Shown here piece by piece: positions 1 to 8,174 of a stretch of DNA of 64,000 nt. Position 1 is the first letter of the stretch, and every line of letters starts with the position of its first letter. Origin of the DNA: Kluyvera sp040932435 (GTDB lineage Bacteria > Pseudomonadota > Gammaproteobacteria > Enterobacterales > Enterobacteriaceae). A model generated the notes under the pieces. The model was given only the letters and a program-made list of their open reading frames with translations. It was not told the DNA's origin and made no database searches. The translations under genes were made by a program, and so were the position numbers. The stretch is from contig NZ_JBFQGA010000010.1 in NCBI RefSeq assembly GCF_040932435.1, forward strand, positions 1 through 64,000. Direction: 5' to 3'.

Positions 1-495
1 CATCTGCGTCGGAGTCAGCATCCGCGTCGGAGTCAGCATCGGCATCGGCGTCTGCGTCGGAGTCAGCATCGGCATCGGCGTCTGCGTCCGCGTCTGCCTC
101 CGCGTCCGCGTCAGCGTCGGCATCGGCAACCGCATCGGCGTCGGCCTCCGCCTCCGCGTCTGCGTCTGCATCGGCATCGGCCTCTGCGTCGGATTCAGCA
201 TCGGCATCAGCGTCTGAATCCGCATCTGCATCCGCATCCGCGTCCGCGTCGGCATCGGCATCAGCATCTGCGTCTGCGTCAGCATCGGCATCTGCATCGG
301 AATCCGCATCCGCGTCCGCGTCGGCATCGGCATCAGCATCTGCGTCTGCGTCAGAATCGGCGTCCGCTTCTGCGTCCGCCTCGGCATCTGCATCGGAATC
401 CGCATCTGCGTCTGCATCAGAATCCGCATCTGCGTCTGCATCAGAGTCCGCATCCGCGTCGGAGTCTGCATCAGAATCTGCATCCGCATCAGAAT
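1..495 (-). repeat. Asp-Ala / Asp-Ser coding repeat tract
   Basis: Some 164 consecutive codons on the minus strand alternate Asp with Ala or Ser. At DNA level this is a low-complexity array of 6-base units (GAY GCN or GAY TCN) with larger 12-, 18- and 48-base repeats visible. Units are multiples of 6 bases, so gain or loss of units keeps the frame. The tract continues past the left edge. It probably forms an extended, very acidic, possibly calcium-binding linker after the retention module. Confidence 0.9.
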
Positions 496-1003
496 CATCC
501 CGCACGATTTCATCTTCCGATCTATCGAGGATTGTGAGTTCTTCTTCTATAGATGTGTCAGGGAAATCAAGACCTACGGTAGGGTATCCGGCTGTGGGAT
601 CCACAATTTCACCGGTCAGGTCGAGGATAACGTGCGTATGTGCGCCGCCAGCGCCGGGCTCACCGCTACCCGTTGGGTTTTGCGGGCCCGCTGCGGTGGC
701 TTCAAGAATTTGTGTGGGGTCCTGACCTTCGGCAATGGCCTGCTGTATTGCGGCGATATCCGTTTGGTCTACGGCGTTAGGGGTTGACGCGATATTATGA
801 GTGCCATCCCAATGGCTATCGCGACCGAGATCCAGCGTTTTTCCATCAGCAAGAGTGAGAGTGACGGCGCCGTTTGCGCCCGTTTCGATTTGTTCACCTG
901 CCAGTATTTTATCGCCTTCTACCAATAAGCGTCTGCCGCCATCTGGTGAAATAGCAAAAACCTGCCCAATTATTGCTTTTATTGTTCCGGCTACACCGTT
1001 CAT
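1..1003 (-). CDS. LapA/BapA-like giant adhesin, N-terminal part (runs off left edge)
   Basis: The reading frame starts at the ATG whose first base is 1003 and stays open to the left edge (334 full codons, no stop), so only the N-terminus is here. Residues 1-100 look like the retention module of LapA-type adhesins: MNGVAGTIKAIIGQVFAI, then a G-D-x-I-x-x-G-E segment and a T-L-A-D-G-K-T-L motif. There is no Sec signal; these proteins use type I secretion with a C-terminal signal. Residues 103-106 are TAAG, the motif LapG cuts in Pseudomonas LapA, at almost the same position. From about residue 170 the chain is nearly pure Asp alternating with Ala or Ser. By family knowledge it is a biofilm adhesin plugged in the outer membrane by the retention module. 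A G-rich Shine-Dalgarno stretch precedes the ATG. The secretion genes (tolC/lapBC-like) are not in the window, and repeat number and total length cannot be seen. Confidence 0.9.
   Translation of the reverse strand, partial: MNGVAGTIKAIIGQVFAISPDGGRRLLVEGDKILAGEQIETGANGAVTLTLADGKTLDLGRDSHWDGTHNIASTPNAVDQTDIAAIQQAIAEGQDPTQILEATAAGPQNPTGSGEPGAGGAHTHVILDLTGEIVDPTAGYPTVGLDFPDTSIEEELTILDRSEDEIVRDDSDADADSDADSDADADSDADADADSDADADADSDADAEADAEADADSDADADADADADADADADSDADADADADADADADADADADADADADSDADADAESDAEADADADADAEAEADADAVADADADADAEADADADADADADSDADADADADSDADADSDAD
686..697 (-). other. LapG cleavage motif TAAG in the adhesin
   Basis: These four codons (ACC GCA GCG GGC) encode Thr103-Ala104-Ala105-Gly106, followed by Pro. 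Pseudomonas fluorescens LapA is cut by LapG within a TAAG motif just after its N-terminal retention module. The lapG gene is encoded 2.6 kb away on the same strand. Cleavage is inferred, not shown. Confidence 0.75.
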
Positions 1004-1336
1004 CTGCGTCTTCCCCCCTTCGTTTTATACAGGCTATTCCATTGCCGCTGGAGTTCTTATTCAGAACTTACGTACTGCAAAATCTTTCTACGTATTCAAT
1101 TACATAGATTAAGAATTCTTATATTTCCTTTTCCTGAATCCTCGGAGCAAGGCAATATCTGTGAGTCTTAAATAAGATTATTGCAAATATAAAAAAGATT
1201 CATTGATTCTAATGTTGTTTTAATGTGGATGTCTTGTGAAAAGTGAGCTGAGAGTAATAAATAATTATTGACGATTAGGTTGCTAATAATACTTCAGGCT
1301 CAATGTCATGAGCCTGAAGTATTATGTGAGATATAA
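1004..1336. other. Intergenic region upstream of the adhesin gene
   Basis: This 333-base AT-rich stretch separates the small unknown gene from the adhesin start. It holds a long perfect inverted repeat at 1287-1324 and otherwise no convincing ORF or RNA. It probably carries the adhesin promoter, but I cannot assign -10/-35 boxes with confidence. Confidence 0.5.
1287..1324. repeat. Perfect 16-bp inverted repeat (hairpin)
   Basis: The arms at 1287-1302 (TAATACTTCAGGCTCA) and 1309-1324 are exact reverse complements around a 6-base loop. It lies just after the stop of the 113-residue protein gene and before the adhesin gene. There is no U-tract, so it could be a transcript-end or attenuating hairpin or an operator. 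Confidence 0.7.
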
Positions 1337-1678
1337 TTATATTAGCCTTTCATCGTCATCGCCGATGAGGCCTTCTAGCCCGCTCAACGTTTGACGGGCT
1401 TGAGCACGATTAAATAGTTTGTTCTGTGCGGCAGGTGGGAGATCGGTGATGCTGATTACTCCCTTACTCATCAAAACCTCAATAAGGTCTTCCAGTACAC
1501 GAACCATGTTGAGATCGCTTTGCTGCAGCTGCTGTATTGTTGCCGTGCGGATGCTATTTACTTTCAACCATTCAGTGATTTCTGCGGTGGACTCTTCAGA
1601 CCGCTCGGTCATCCCGGCGAATTCTACGATTTCAATTCGGACAATCCGTCCTTCTGCATCACGTTCAATATAGTGCAT
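1337..1678 (-). CDS. Small conserved protein of the lap locus, unknown function
   Basis: A 113-residue soluble protein starting MHYIERDAEGRIVRIE, with no signal peptide or membrane segment. The N-terminus looks like two short beta strands. The middle and end are predicted helical, with an acidic C-terminus (GDDDERLI). AGGAG lies 8 bases before the ATG. The start is 20 bases after the lapD stop, so it is very likely co-transcribed with lapG-lapD. As I recall, similar small proteins near lapD in Pseudomonas are sometimes labelled 'tryptophan synthase subunit beta', a name nothing here supports. A role in adhesin control is inferred from position only. Confidence 0.75.
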   Translation of the reverse strand: MHYIERDAEGRIVRIEIVEFAGMTERSEESTAEITEWLKVNSIRTATIQQLQQSDLNMVRVLEDLIEVLMSKGVISITDLPPAAQNKLFNRAQARQTLSGLEGLIGDDDERLI

Positions 1679-1698
1679 GGCTTCTCTCCTGAAATTCC

Positions 1699-3636
1699 TT
1701 ATAGCGTACTGGCATCGCTAAAATAACGGCCCATCGCGCCGTAGAGACCGATTTTTTCAAGCGCCGCCAGTTCACCTTCCGTTTCAACACGCTCGGCAAT
1801 GAGTGGCAAATTGATCTGCCGCGTAGCCCAGTAAATGGCTTCGATAAAGAGCTTTTTGTCCTCTTCTTCGTTGATGCGATGGGTGTAGCCACCGTCAACT
1901 TTAATCCAGGCAAGCCCCCATTGTGGCAGGTTGCCAATCAGGTGGAAACGACCACCAAAATGCTGAATGCCAAGACCGCAGCCGAGTTCCTGCAGCTTTT
2001 TCACCAGCACGCTGACGCGTTCTGGATCGGGCAGCTCGTTTTCGTCAAGCTCAAGCGTCAGTCGCGATGTCAGGTGTTTCGCGTTCTTTAATGGTTGCAG
2101 CAGCGCGTTCAGGCTTTCGTCATCGGCCACGCTCTCGCCGCTGATGCTCAGAGCAAAAGCGTGGGTGGTGCTTTCCATCGCGCGAAGCGTCTGTTTGAGC
2201 ATCACGACGTCCATTCGACGGCCCAGCGACAAGCGGCGCACCCAAGGAATAAAGCGGCCAGCCGGGATGATTTCGCCCTCTTCGGTTTTAATGCGAGCCA
2301 GTATTTTTCTGTGCAAAACAACATGTTTTGTATTGCATTCGTACACCGGCTGGGAGTAAAGCTCGAAAGCTTCTTTATCCAGAATGGCGGTTAGTCGACG
2401 GTGCCACTGGTGGTGATCTTCATCCTGCACCTGCTGTTTGGCCGCTTCGGCATCCACGAAAGTACGCATATCCGCTTCGGCTGCGACCAGAAGCTGGTCT
2501 GCTTGGCGCATCAGGTTTTGTGGGGAGTCACCGAAGTGGAATGCGACATCGGCAAAATGGGCGACCGGATTAACATCGCTCAAACCCGTTTCATTCAGCG
2601 CCTTTAGCTGTCCGTTGAGGGAGCTAGCGAAGTTCTCCATCTCTTTGGGCAGAACGGAAGAGGTGAGAATGGCAAACTCGCCGCCGCGCACGCGGGCGAC
2701 AAAGCCTTCGCTCGGGAAGAAACGTTGCTGCAGATCGTTAAGAATATCGGCCACGGCCGTTAACAGCTTATCCGTGTTGGCACCGCCAAGACGCTGGTTG
2801 AGGCCAATCAAGTCCTGCACGCGCAATAAAATAAGATTGCCGTCCGCATGGTCTTCATCGCTCAGGCGCGTCTGGAATTTAATATCGAACGCCCGGCGGT
2901 TATTGAGGCCGGTTAGACTGTCGTTGTAGGCTTCCTGGCGCAGGCTCTCGGTGCGCTGTGCCTGTTCGCTAAACAGTGCCTTAAGCTGGGTGACCATCAT
3001 GTTGGTCGCCATCACCACTCGGCGTAGCTCCGGCGTTTTAGGCAGTGCTGGCAGACTCAGGAACTCACGACGGCTGATGGCCATTGCCTGTTCAACGATA
3101 TAATTCAGCGGGCGTAAGCGGTGGCGTAGCATAACCATCGCGCCGAGAATGCACAGGGCGCTACAACCGGTGAGCCAGAGGAAGCTGGCGACTAGGCTGC
3201 TCCATAAACGCGCTAGCGCAAACATCGGATGGCTTATCACTTCGACGCGGGCAGCCTGCGTCCAGCCGCGCATGACGATGGCTTCTCCCTGGCCCGGATT
3301 CAGGTGCACCATACGCACAAACCAGCCCGGAACGTTGGCGCTAGGGGGCGCATTTTGCCGCTCAATAATCGGTTTACCGCTCTTAATATCAACGACCTGG
3401 ATGCGATAGAAGTAACCGCTATCGAAAATGGAGTTCACCATCAGCTCGGTCATGACGGGATCGTCAATATGCGCAGTCAGCGAGAGACCGAGCGCCGTGG
3501 CGGCGTCTTGGGCATGTGCGCTGAGCTGGTTGTGATACTGCTCGCGAGAGCTTTCCAGCGTCGCAAAAAAGTTGCCACAGAAGATCGTCAGCGTAAACAG
3601 ACAGATGCCAATCAGTAGCTGTTTATAAAGGGACAT
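1699..3636 (-). CDS. lapD: LapD-like c-di-GMP receptor (degenerate GGDEF/EAL)
   Basis: A 645-residue inner-membrane protein. Order: TM1 (about 7-27), periplasmic LapD/MoxY-type domain (28-143), TM2 (145-168), HAMP and signalling helix (169-235), GGDEF domain (236-395), EAL domain (410-640). The GGDEF signature is replaced by RGGEF (317-321), and the EAL motif position reads KIL (about 444-446). It is therefore expected to bind c-di-GMP in the EAL domain without making or degrading it. In Pseudomonas, c-di-GMP-bound LapD captures LapG in the periplasm and protects the adhesin; when c-di-GMP falls, LapG is released and cuts. AGGAAG precedes the ATG. The gene starts 9 bases after lapG. Confidence 0.92.
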   Translation of the reverse strand: MSLYKQLLIGICLFTLTIFCGNFFATLESSREQYHNQLSAHAQDAATALGLSLTAHIDDPVMTELMVNSIFDSGYFYRIQVVDIKSGKPIIERQNAPPSANVPGWFVRMVHLNPGQGEAIVMRGWTQAARVEVISHPMFALARLWSSLVASFLWLTGCSALCILGAMVMLRHRLRPLNYIVEQAMAISRREFLSLPALPKTPELRRVVMATNMMVTQLKALFSEQAQRTESLRQEAYNDSLTGLNNRRAFDIKFQTRLSDEDHADGNLILLRVQDLIGLNQRLGGANTDKLLTAVADILNDLQQRFFPSEGFVARVRGGEFAILTSSVLPKEMENFASSLNGQLKALNETGLSDVNPVAHFADVAFHFGDSPQNLMRQADQLLVAAEADMRTFVDAEAAKQQVQDEDHHQWHRRLTAILDKEAFELYSQPVYECNTKHVVLHRKILARIKTEEGEIIPAGRFIPWVRRLSLGRRMDVVMLKQTLRAMESTTHAFALSISGESVADDESLNALLQPLKNAKHLTSRLTLELDENELPDPERVSVLVKKLQELGCGLGIQHFGGRFHLIGNLPQWGLAWIKVDGGYTHRINEEEDKKLFIEAIYWATRQINLPLIAERVETEGELAALEKIGLYGAMGRYFSDASTL

Positions 3637-3645
3637 GACTGCTTC

Positions 3646-4335
3646 CTATTCATTAATTACAAATCCTTCTGCACGCATCCTGGTGAGAAGATCCTGCCAA
3701 CGAGAGAGCCTTTTGCTGTCGCCGACGCGCTTGCTGCCGCTGGCCTGTGGGATCCACAAACCTTCGCCGTTGAAAGAATAAACGGGGAGCAGGTCGCTAC
3801 GGGCGGTTGCAGGCAATATGGCGGGTTTGAGGTTATCGAGCACCAGCGGAATTGCATCCGGTGTTGAATACCAAGTAACAACCATATGCGCCTGATTTAA
3901 TTGTAATGCTTTAACATAGGTAATTCGCAGCTGGCTGGCAGGAACACCTAATTGACGTAGGGTAAAATATTTCGCCAGCGCATAATCTTCGCAGTCACCG
4001 GCGCCTTTACGCAGCGCTTCAACCGGCGTGGCCCAATAGTCCTCTTGTCCCCATACGGTCATATCATCCACAAAGCGGATTCGTGAATTAAAGAACTGAT
4101 TTACGCGAGTCAGTGTGGCCTGAATATTGCCCTCTGCGGGTTTTTTAAGCAATAACTCCCAGTCGTCAATATTGCGCTGTGCGGTGGCTGAGGCCGGGCC
4201 ATAAAGACGCTGGGTACGCGTATTAATGGTATTAAAATCCCAGCCCGCACCCAGATCCGGCGGCGCAAGCAGCAGCAGCGCGAGAAACAGCGGCAGCCAT
4301 CGTTTTCGGGTAAAAAAGCCACGATGCAGATTCAT
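3646..4335 (-). CDS. lapG: LapG-like periplasmic cysteine protease
   Basis: A 229-residue bacterial transglutaminase-like cysteine proteinase (DUF920/BTLCP family). Residues 11-30 form a hydrophobic signal segment after RKR. The catalytic triad is visible: Cys115 in GAGDCEDYA, His150 in NQAHMV and Asp167 in VLDN. The family removes the N-terminal retention module of LapA-type adhesins at a TAAG motif, which the neighbouring adhesin carries. It needs calcium in Pseudomonas and Legionella homologues. It starts 25 bases downstream of the 554-residue protein gene and ends 9 bases before lapD, so the genes look like one operon. Confidence 0.92.
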   Translation of the reverse strand: MNLHRGFFTRKRWLPLFLALLLLAPPDLGAGWDFNTINTRTQRLYGPASATAQRNIDDWELLLKKPAEGNIQATLTRVNQFFNSRIRFVDDMTVWGQEDYWATPVEALRKGAGDCEDYALAKYFTLRQLGVPASQLRITYVKALQLNQAHMVVTWYSTPDAIPLVLDNLKPAILPATARSDLLPVYSFNGEGLWIPQASGSKRVGDSKRLSRWQDLLTRMRAEGFVINE

Positions 4336-4360
4336 CTATAAGACGCTCGACGCCGCTCGA

Positions 4361-6025
4361 TCACACGGTATAGCCATGCAGACCACGCCAGTGTTTACGG
4401 TAAGCTACGTAGCCCGAGAGATAGTGTTCAACGTCGTCAATTCGCACGCGGAAACTGTGATGGCGAATAAAAAAGCTACCCACAATGCGCGGAGGATTTT
4501 TGAAGAACATGGCCAGCTCCGGCCAAAAAAAACCGTTCGCGAGATAGCGTGCGCGGGTCTCGAGCGCCTGATTAAATTTCGCCATATCGAAGCCGTCCAG
4601 TAACTGGCGATGCTCGGAATCCGCCAAGCGTTCCAGCATCCGGGATGCCGCCATCATCAGCTCTAATAATGTGGGATAGGTGGTGACCCGATGAGTCACA
4701 AAGTCTAGGTGATCGCGAACGTTATCCAGCCCGAACTGATAGTAACGTTCTAAAGGACGATACAGCGTCAGCTCGTTTACACAATAGCTTAGCCAGTGAT
4801 CGTGGGCCTGCCAGTGCTTCTGTTCGATAAAATGGTCCATGGCGCGTTCAACGATATCGAGCCAGCGTGGATTTTTGGTTATTCCGTATAGACGCATCAG
4901 CGCGAAGGCCGCTTCGCCATCGTAATAGATAATGCGGTGCTCAGCTTTCAGCGACAGATCGGTGGCATGTAGCACGTGGTTGAAGCCGCCGGTTTCCGGT
5001 TTTTGCATAAAGCCAATGCCGTTGGCGAGGCGCTGCATCTGCTGCAGATAGCGGTCATTGCTGGTCAGTTCTGTGTACTTCGCCATGGCGAGAATACACA
5101 CGGCGTTACCGCCAAGCTTGATCTCGCCGCCGGTATCGATGAGAAAGTCGGCATCGCTGCCGTCCGGTAAGCGGCGGGTTTCAATGAGTTTGGTCGCGAG
5201 ATTGTGCAGCGCACGCTCAATAGCGGCAAACTGCGTCTGCTCCTGTGTCACTTCCCAGCCTTCCAGCAGCGCATAGGTTGAACTGGCATGGCGCAGGGCA
5301 TTATAGGTTGGGATAGCGCGATCGAAGCAGGGGAACCAGCCATAGTCATAGCGGCCCGAGGGCTGCACTTGGCGCGCTAGGTAGTCAGTTGCTGAGGCGA
5401 TCATCGGCAAAAGCGCCTGCTCCTGCCAGTGGGGGAGCTGGCGATAACCGGCGTTGCGGCCCCTGAATTCAACGGGATAAACCTGTTCGCCATCGCAGAA
5501 CACGCTGCGGGTGGTAAAGCGCCAGATAAGTTGCTCGGCTTTTTCAGGCCAATGCAGTTCACTGCCAAAGCGCCAGCGGGAATAGTGCGAAAGATTAGCC
5601 GCATTGGGCGTCGCAACGCCTTCTTTGCCGTGGTACATCAGCGCATTAGCGTTAATTTCTTGCTCGAGAATAGGGCGCTGGAAATCGGGTGTCAGACTCA
5701 GGCCAAAGCGAAAGTAGTTACGCTTGGTCTGGCCTAGTTTTTCCTGCAGGGCGTCCCAGCGCAGGGTCTGGATTTTATCGACGAGATCGACCCGCAGCCA
5801 CACGGCGGGGTGATCCTGTTGGCTTTCCCAACGTTGCAAGTCGCTCTGGGCGCGTTGCCAAGCTTCCTCCAGCGTATTGCCATTTGCATAGGCCGTATAG
5901 GCTCGTTCATGAGCATTACTGGCACTCAGAAAAAGGATATAACCCGGAAAGGGGGAGGGCTGAGGGGCAAAGCCGAAAGACTCCAGCTCAGGATGTACTC
6001 GTAAAAGCAAATGGCTCAGTGTCAC
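4361..6025 (-). CDS. Large unknown protein, possible six-hairpin glycosidase-like enzyme
   Basis: A 554-residue protein without signal peptide or membrane segments, starting at GTG (MTLSHLLLRVHPELESFGF) with AAGGAG 5 bases upstream. The C-terminal 350 residues contain repeated helical hairpins rich in aromatic residues (RYDYGWFPCFDRAIPTYNAL, YYDGEAAFALMRLYG, NGFFWPELAMFF). This resembles alpha/alpha-toroid enzymes acting on glycans or poly(glycerol-phosphate), and relatives are sometimes named poly(glycerol-phosphate) alpha-glucosyltransferase. I cannot name catalytic residues. It is the first gene of the minus-strand lap transcript and is divergent from a MurF-like ligase 210 bases away, which hints that both act on the same envelope or capsule-like polymer. 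Function unproven. Confidence 0.7.
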   Translation of the reverse strand: MTLSHLLLRVHPELESFGFAPQPSPFPGYILFLSASNAHERAYTAYANGNTLEEAWQRAQSDLQRWESQQDHPAVWLRVDLVDKIQTLRWDALQEKLGQTKRNYFRFGLSLTPDFQRPILEQEINANALMYHGKEGVATPNAANLSHYSRWRFGSELHWPEKAEQLIWRFTTRSVFCDGEQVYPVEFRGRNAGYRQLPHWQEQALLPMIASATDYLARQVQPSGRYDYGWFPCFDRAIPTYNALRHASSTYALLEGWEVTQEQTQFAAIERALHNLATKLIETRRLPDGSDADFLIDTGGEIKLGGNAVCILAMAKYTELTSNDRYLQQMQRLANGIGFMQKPETGGFNHVLHATDLSLKAEHRIIYYDGEAAFALMRLYGITKNPRWLDIVERAMDHFIEQKHWQAHDHWLSYCVNELTLYRPLERYYQFGLDNVRDHLDFVTHRVTTYPTLLELMMAASRMLERLADSEHRQLLDGFDMAKFNQALETRARYLANGFFWPELAMFFKNPPRIVGSFFIRHHSFRVRIDDVEHYLSGYVAYRKHWRGLHGYTV

Positions 6026-6235
6026 TTTGGCTCCTTGCTCGGTTAATGACGCCCTGTCTGAGATTTATCGCAACCAAAATACCATTACGTATTGTCGTTT
6101 TAGTATTCTACATTTCTACTATATTGCCCTGATAATAGAAATTATATTCTCAGGGGAAATGAATAGGTTTCCGCGCGGCTGGGATAATTCTAACCCCATT
6201 GTAGAAACTGGGCATTGTATTTACTAGGAGAGACG

Positions 6236-7654
6236 ATGGCTAAGCCACACGATCAAGGAATGTTCGAAAATGCTTGGTGGACCTCGGAAGCGTTAATGCA
6301 AGCCGTACCGGGACGCTGGCTGAATCCACCGAATAAAGGCTGGCGAGCCACCGGCATTTCCATTTTTGCGCCTGCCATGCAGCCTGGCAATATGGTGTGT
6401 ATTCGCGCCGAACACGAAAGCGGCGGGATATCTATCGATAAGCTTGCCGCTCTTCCTTACCCGCCTGCTGCACTAATCGTTAGCGACGAAGGCATCGCCA
6501 ACGACAGTGCGCTGCCGGTTTATCTGGTCGACAACTGGAACGAAGCGCTGCTGAGCATGGGGGCCTACGTGCGGGCGAAGTTGCGCGGCAATATCATCGG
6601 CGTTACCGGCAGCGCGGGTAAAACGACCTGCGTCGCGATGCTGGTTTGCGCGTTAGCCGAGTGGGGGCCCGTCTGTGGGAGTGAGGCTAATGCCAACCTA
6701 CCCCGTGGTGTCGCGTGGAATATTGCGTCGATGCCTTGGGATACGCCCCATGTGGTGCTCGAAATGGCCATTGGCCGTATGAATATCAGTTCGCAGATGG
6801 TGAGGCCAACCGTCGCGGTCTTCACCAATATTCAGGCGGTTCATCTCAAGGAAAACCAATCGCTACACGATATTGCACGCACAAAGGCGATGATTTTTCT
6901 CGGCATGGAGGCGGGAAACCTCGCCGTGCTCAACCGGGAAATGCAGGAGTGGGATTGTATTTATTCGGCGGCCATAAAACAGGGATTACGGATAGTCACC
7001 TACGGTGAAGGAGAATCGTGTGATTGCCGCCTTTTAGCGTATGACGTAGTGACTCGCCGTGTGACAGCAGAAGTGTTTGGCCACCGTTTGCATTACACCC
7101 TGCAGGCCGACGGCGTTCATATGGCGCTCAATAGCGTGGCGACGCTTGCTGTGATTGCGTCGCTGGGCTATCCGCCTGAAGCCGCATTGCCGCGATTAAC
7201 GCGCTTCCAAGCGCTGCCGGGGCGAGGTGAAGTGAACTCTCTGACCGTCGCCGCGCATCCGCTTACGGTCATTGATGATGCCTATAATGCCAATCCTGGC
7301 TCGATGCTGGCTGCGGTCGCGCAGCTGAGCGAGTCCACCCATTCCGGGAGAAAGGTGCTGGTATTGGGGGAGATGGCGGAGCTGGGCGATGCTTTTGAGC
7401 ATTACTACCTGTCCTTGATCGACAGCATTAATCGCAGCCGAATTGATCATATCTATCTGATTGGCCCAACTTATCGAAATTATGCTCATGCGTTCTCTAC
7501 TGATAAGCAATTTAGGCTGTTGGATGATGTCGATGCGTTCAGAGTGGGCTATCTGAAACAGATTCAGGATAACGATGTTGTGCTCTTTAAGGGATCAAAC
7601 GCGACGCGGGTATGGACGCTGGTGAACTGGCTAAAACGGTTGGCATCCCGCTAA
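6236..7654 (+). CDS. MurF-like Mur ligase family protein
   Basis: A 472-residue ATP-dependent amide-bond ligase of the Mur family. The P-loop GVTGSAGKTT is at 122-131. The MurF-type signatures DDAYNANPGSM (about 347-357), LGEMAELGDA and KGSNATR follow in order. The ATG at 6236 is chosen because AGGAG lies 5 bases upstream; an in-frame TTG at 6215 has no such site. Essential murF normally sits in the dcw cluster, so this is a paralogue. It is divergent from the putative glycan enzyme of the lap operon. Mur-type ligases outside dcw join amino acids to glycans, polyglutamate or cofactors; the substrate here is unknown. Confidence 0.8.
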   Translation: MAKPHDQGMFENAWWTSEALMQAVPGRWLNPPNKGWRATGISIFAPAMQPGNMVCIRAEHESGGISIDKLAALPYPPAALIVSDEGIANDSALPVYLVDNWNEALLSMGAYVRAKLRGNIIGVTGSAGKTTCVAMLVCALAEWGPVCGSEANANLPRGVAWNIASMPWDTPHVVLEMAIGRMNISSQMVRPTVAVFTNIQAVHLKENQSLHDIARTKAMIFLGMEAGNLAVLNREMQEWDCIYSAAIKQGLRIVTYGEGESCDCRLLAYDVVTRRVTAEVFGHRLHYTLQADGVHMALNSVATLAVIASLGYPPEAALPRLTRFQALPGRGEVNSLTVAAHPLTVIDDAYNANPGSMLAAVAQLSESTHSGRKVLVLGEMAELGDAFEHYYLSLIDSINRSRIDHIYLIGPTYRNYAHAFSTDKQFRLLDDVDAFRVGYLKQIQDNDVVLFKGSNATRVWTLVNWLKRLASR

Positions 7655-7731
7655 CGACAACTTTCAATCTGCATTTAAGCCTTGCGGTTTTTAGGTCGCT
7701 CTTTTTTAAGTAGAGAAATGGAGCGATGGTG

Positions 7732-8169
7732 ATGAAAAGAATAATTTTGGCGTTGATCCTTCCCTTTTTCCTGAGCGGCTGCGCATCGCTGCTCGGGAGT
7801 GAGGAAGAGGCGGTTTATATTGATAGCTCGCCGACGAATATCGCATTTGTCGTTGCCGATAGCGCCGGGAACATCGTGGCGAAAGGGCTGACGCCGCGGT
7901 CGGTTATTCTGAAAAAAGCCGACGGCAGCTACTTTGGCAAGCAGGCCTACACCCTGACGGTCATGCGTGAAGGGTATTACTCAACGATTATGCCGCTAGA
8001 ATATCGTTACAGCTATTGGTACACCTTTGGCAATCTTCCCCTTCTTGGCGTTCCGGGCTGGTTTATCGTTGACCCGTATTTTGGTGGGATGTACACCTTC
8101 AAAACGCCACGGGTTAAGGTGGTGATGCGCCCGTGCCAGCCGGGGCCGTTTCGCTATATGTGTACCTAA
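7732..8169 (+). CDS. Small lipoprotein, PEGA-like
   Basis: A 145-residue predicted lipoprotein: signal MKRIILALILPFFLSGC with lipobox LSGC, so Cys17 would be lipidated. The mature part has a PEGA-like pattern (DSSPTNIAFVVADSAGN, then KKADGSYFGKQAYTLTVMREGY), a short hydrophobic Gly/Pro segment (LPLLGVPGWFIVDPYFGG) and a final Cys pair. GGAG at 7720-7723 favours the ATG at 7732 over the one at 7726. It lies 77 bases after the MurF-like gene on the same strand and converges with the LysR gene. Probably an envelope protein; function unknown. Confidence 0.75.
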   Translation: MKRIILALILPFFLSGCASLLGSEEEAVYIDSSPTNIAFVVADSAGNIVAKGLTPRSVILKKADGSYFGKQAYTLTVMREGYYSTIMPLEYRYSYWYTFGNLPLLGVPGWFIVDPYFGGMYTFKTPRVKVVMRPCQPGPFRYMCT

Positions 8170-8174
8170 GCGCG

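Noticed and set aside
1..495. Low-complexity repeats as a possible CRISPR or satellite array
   Set aside because: The units are 6-base coding repeats in frame with the adhesin start at 1003, with no separate spacers.
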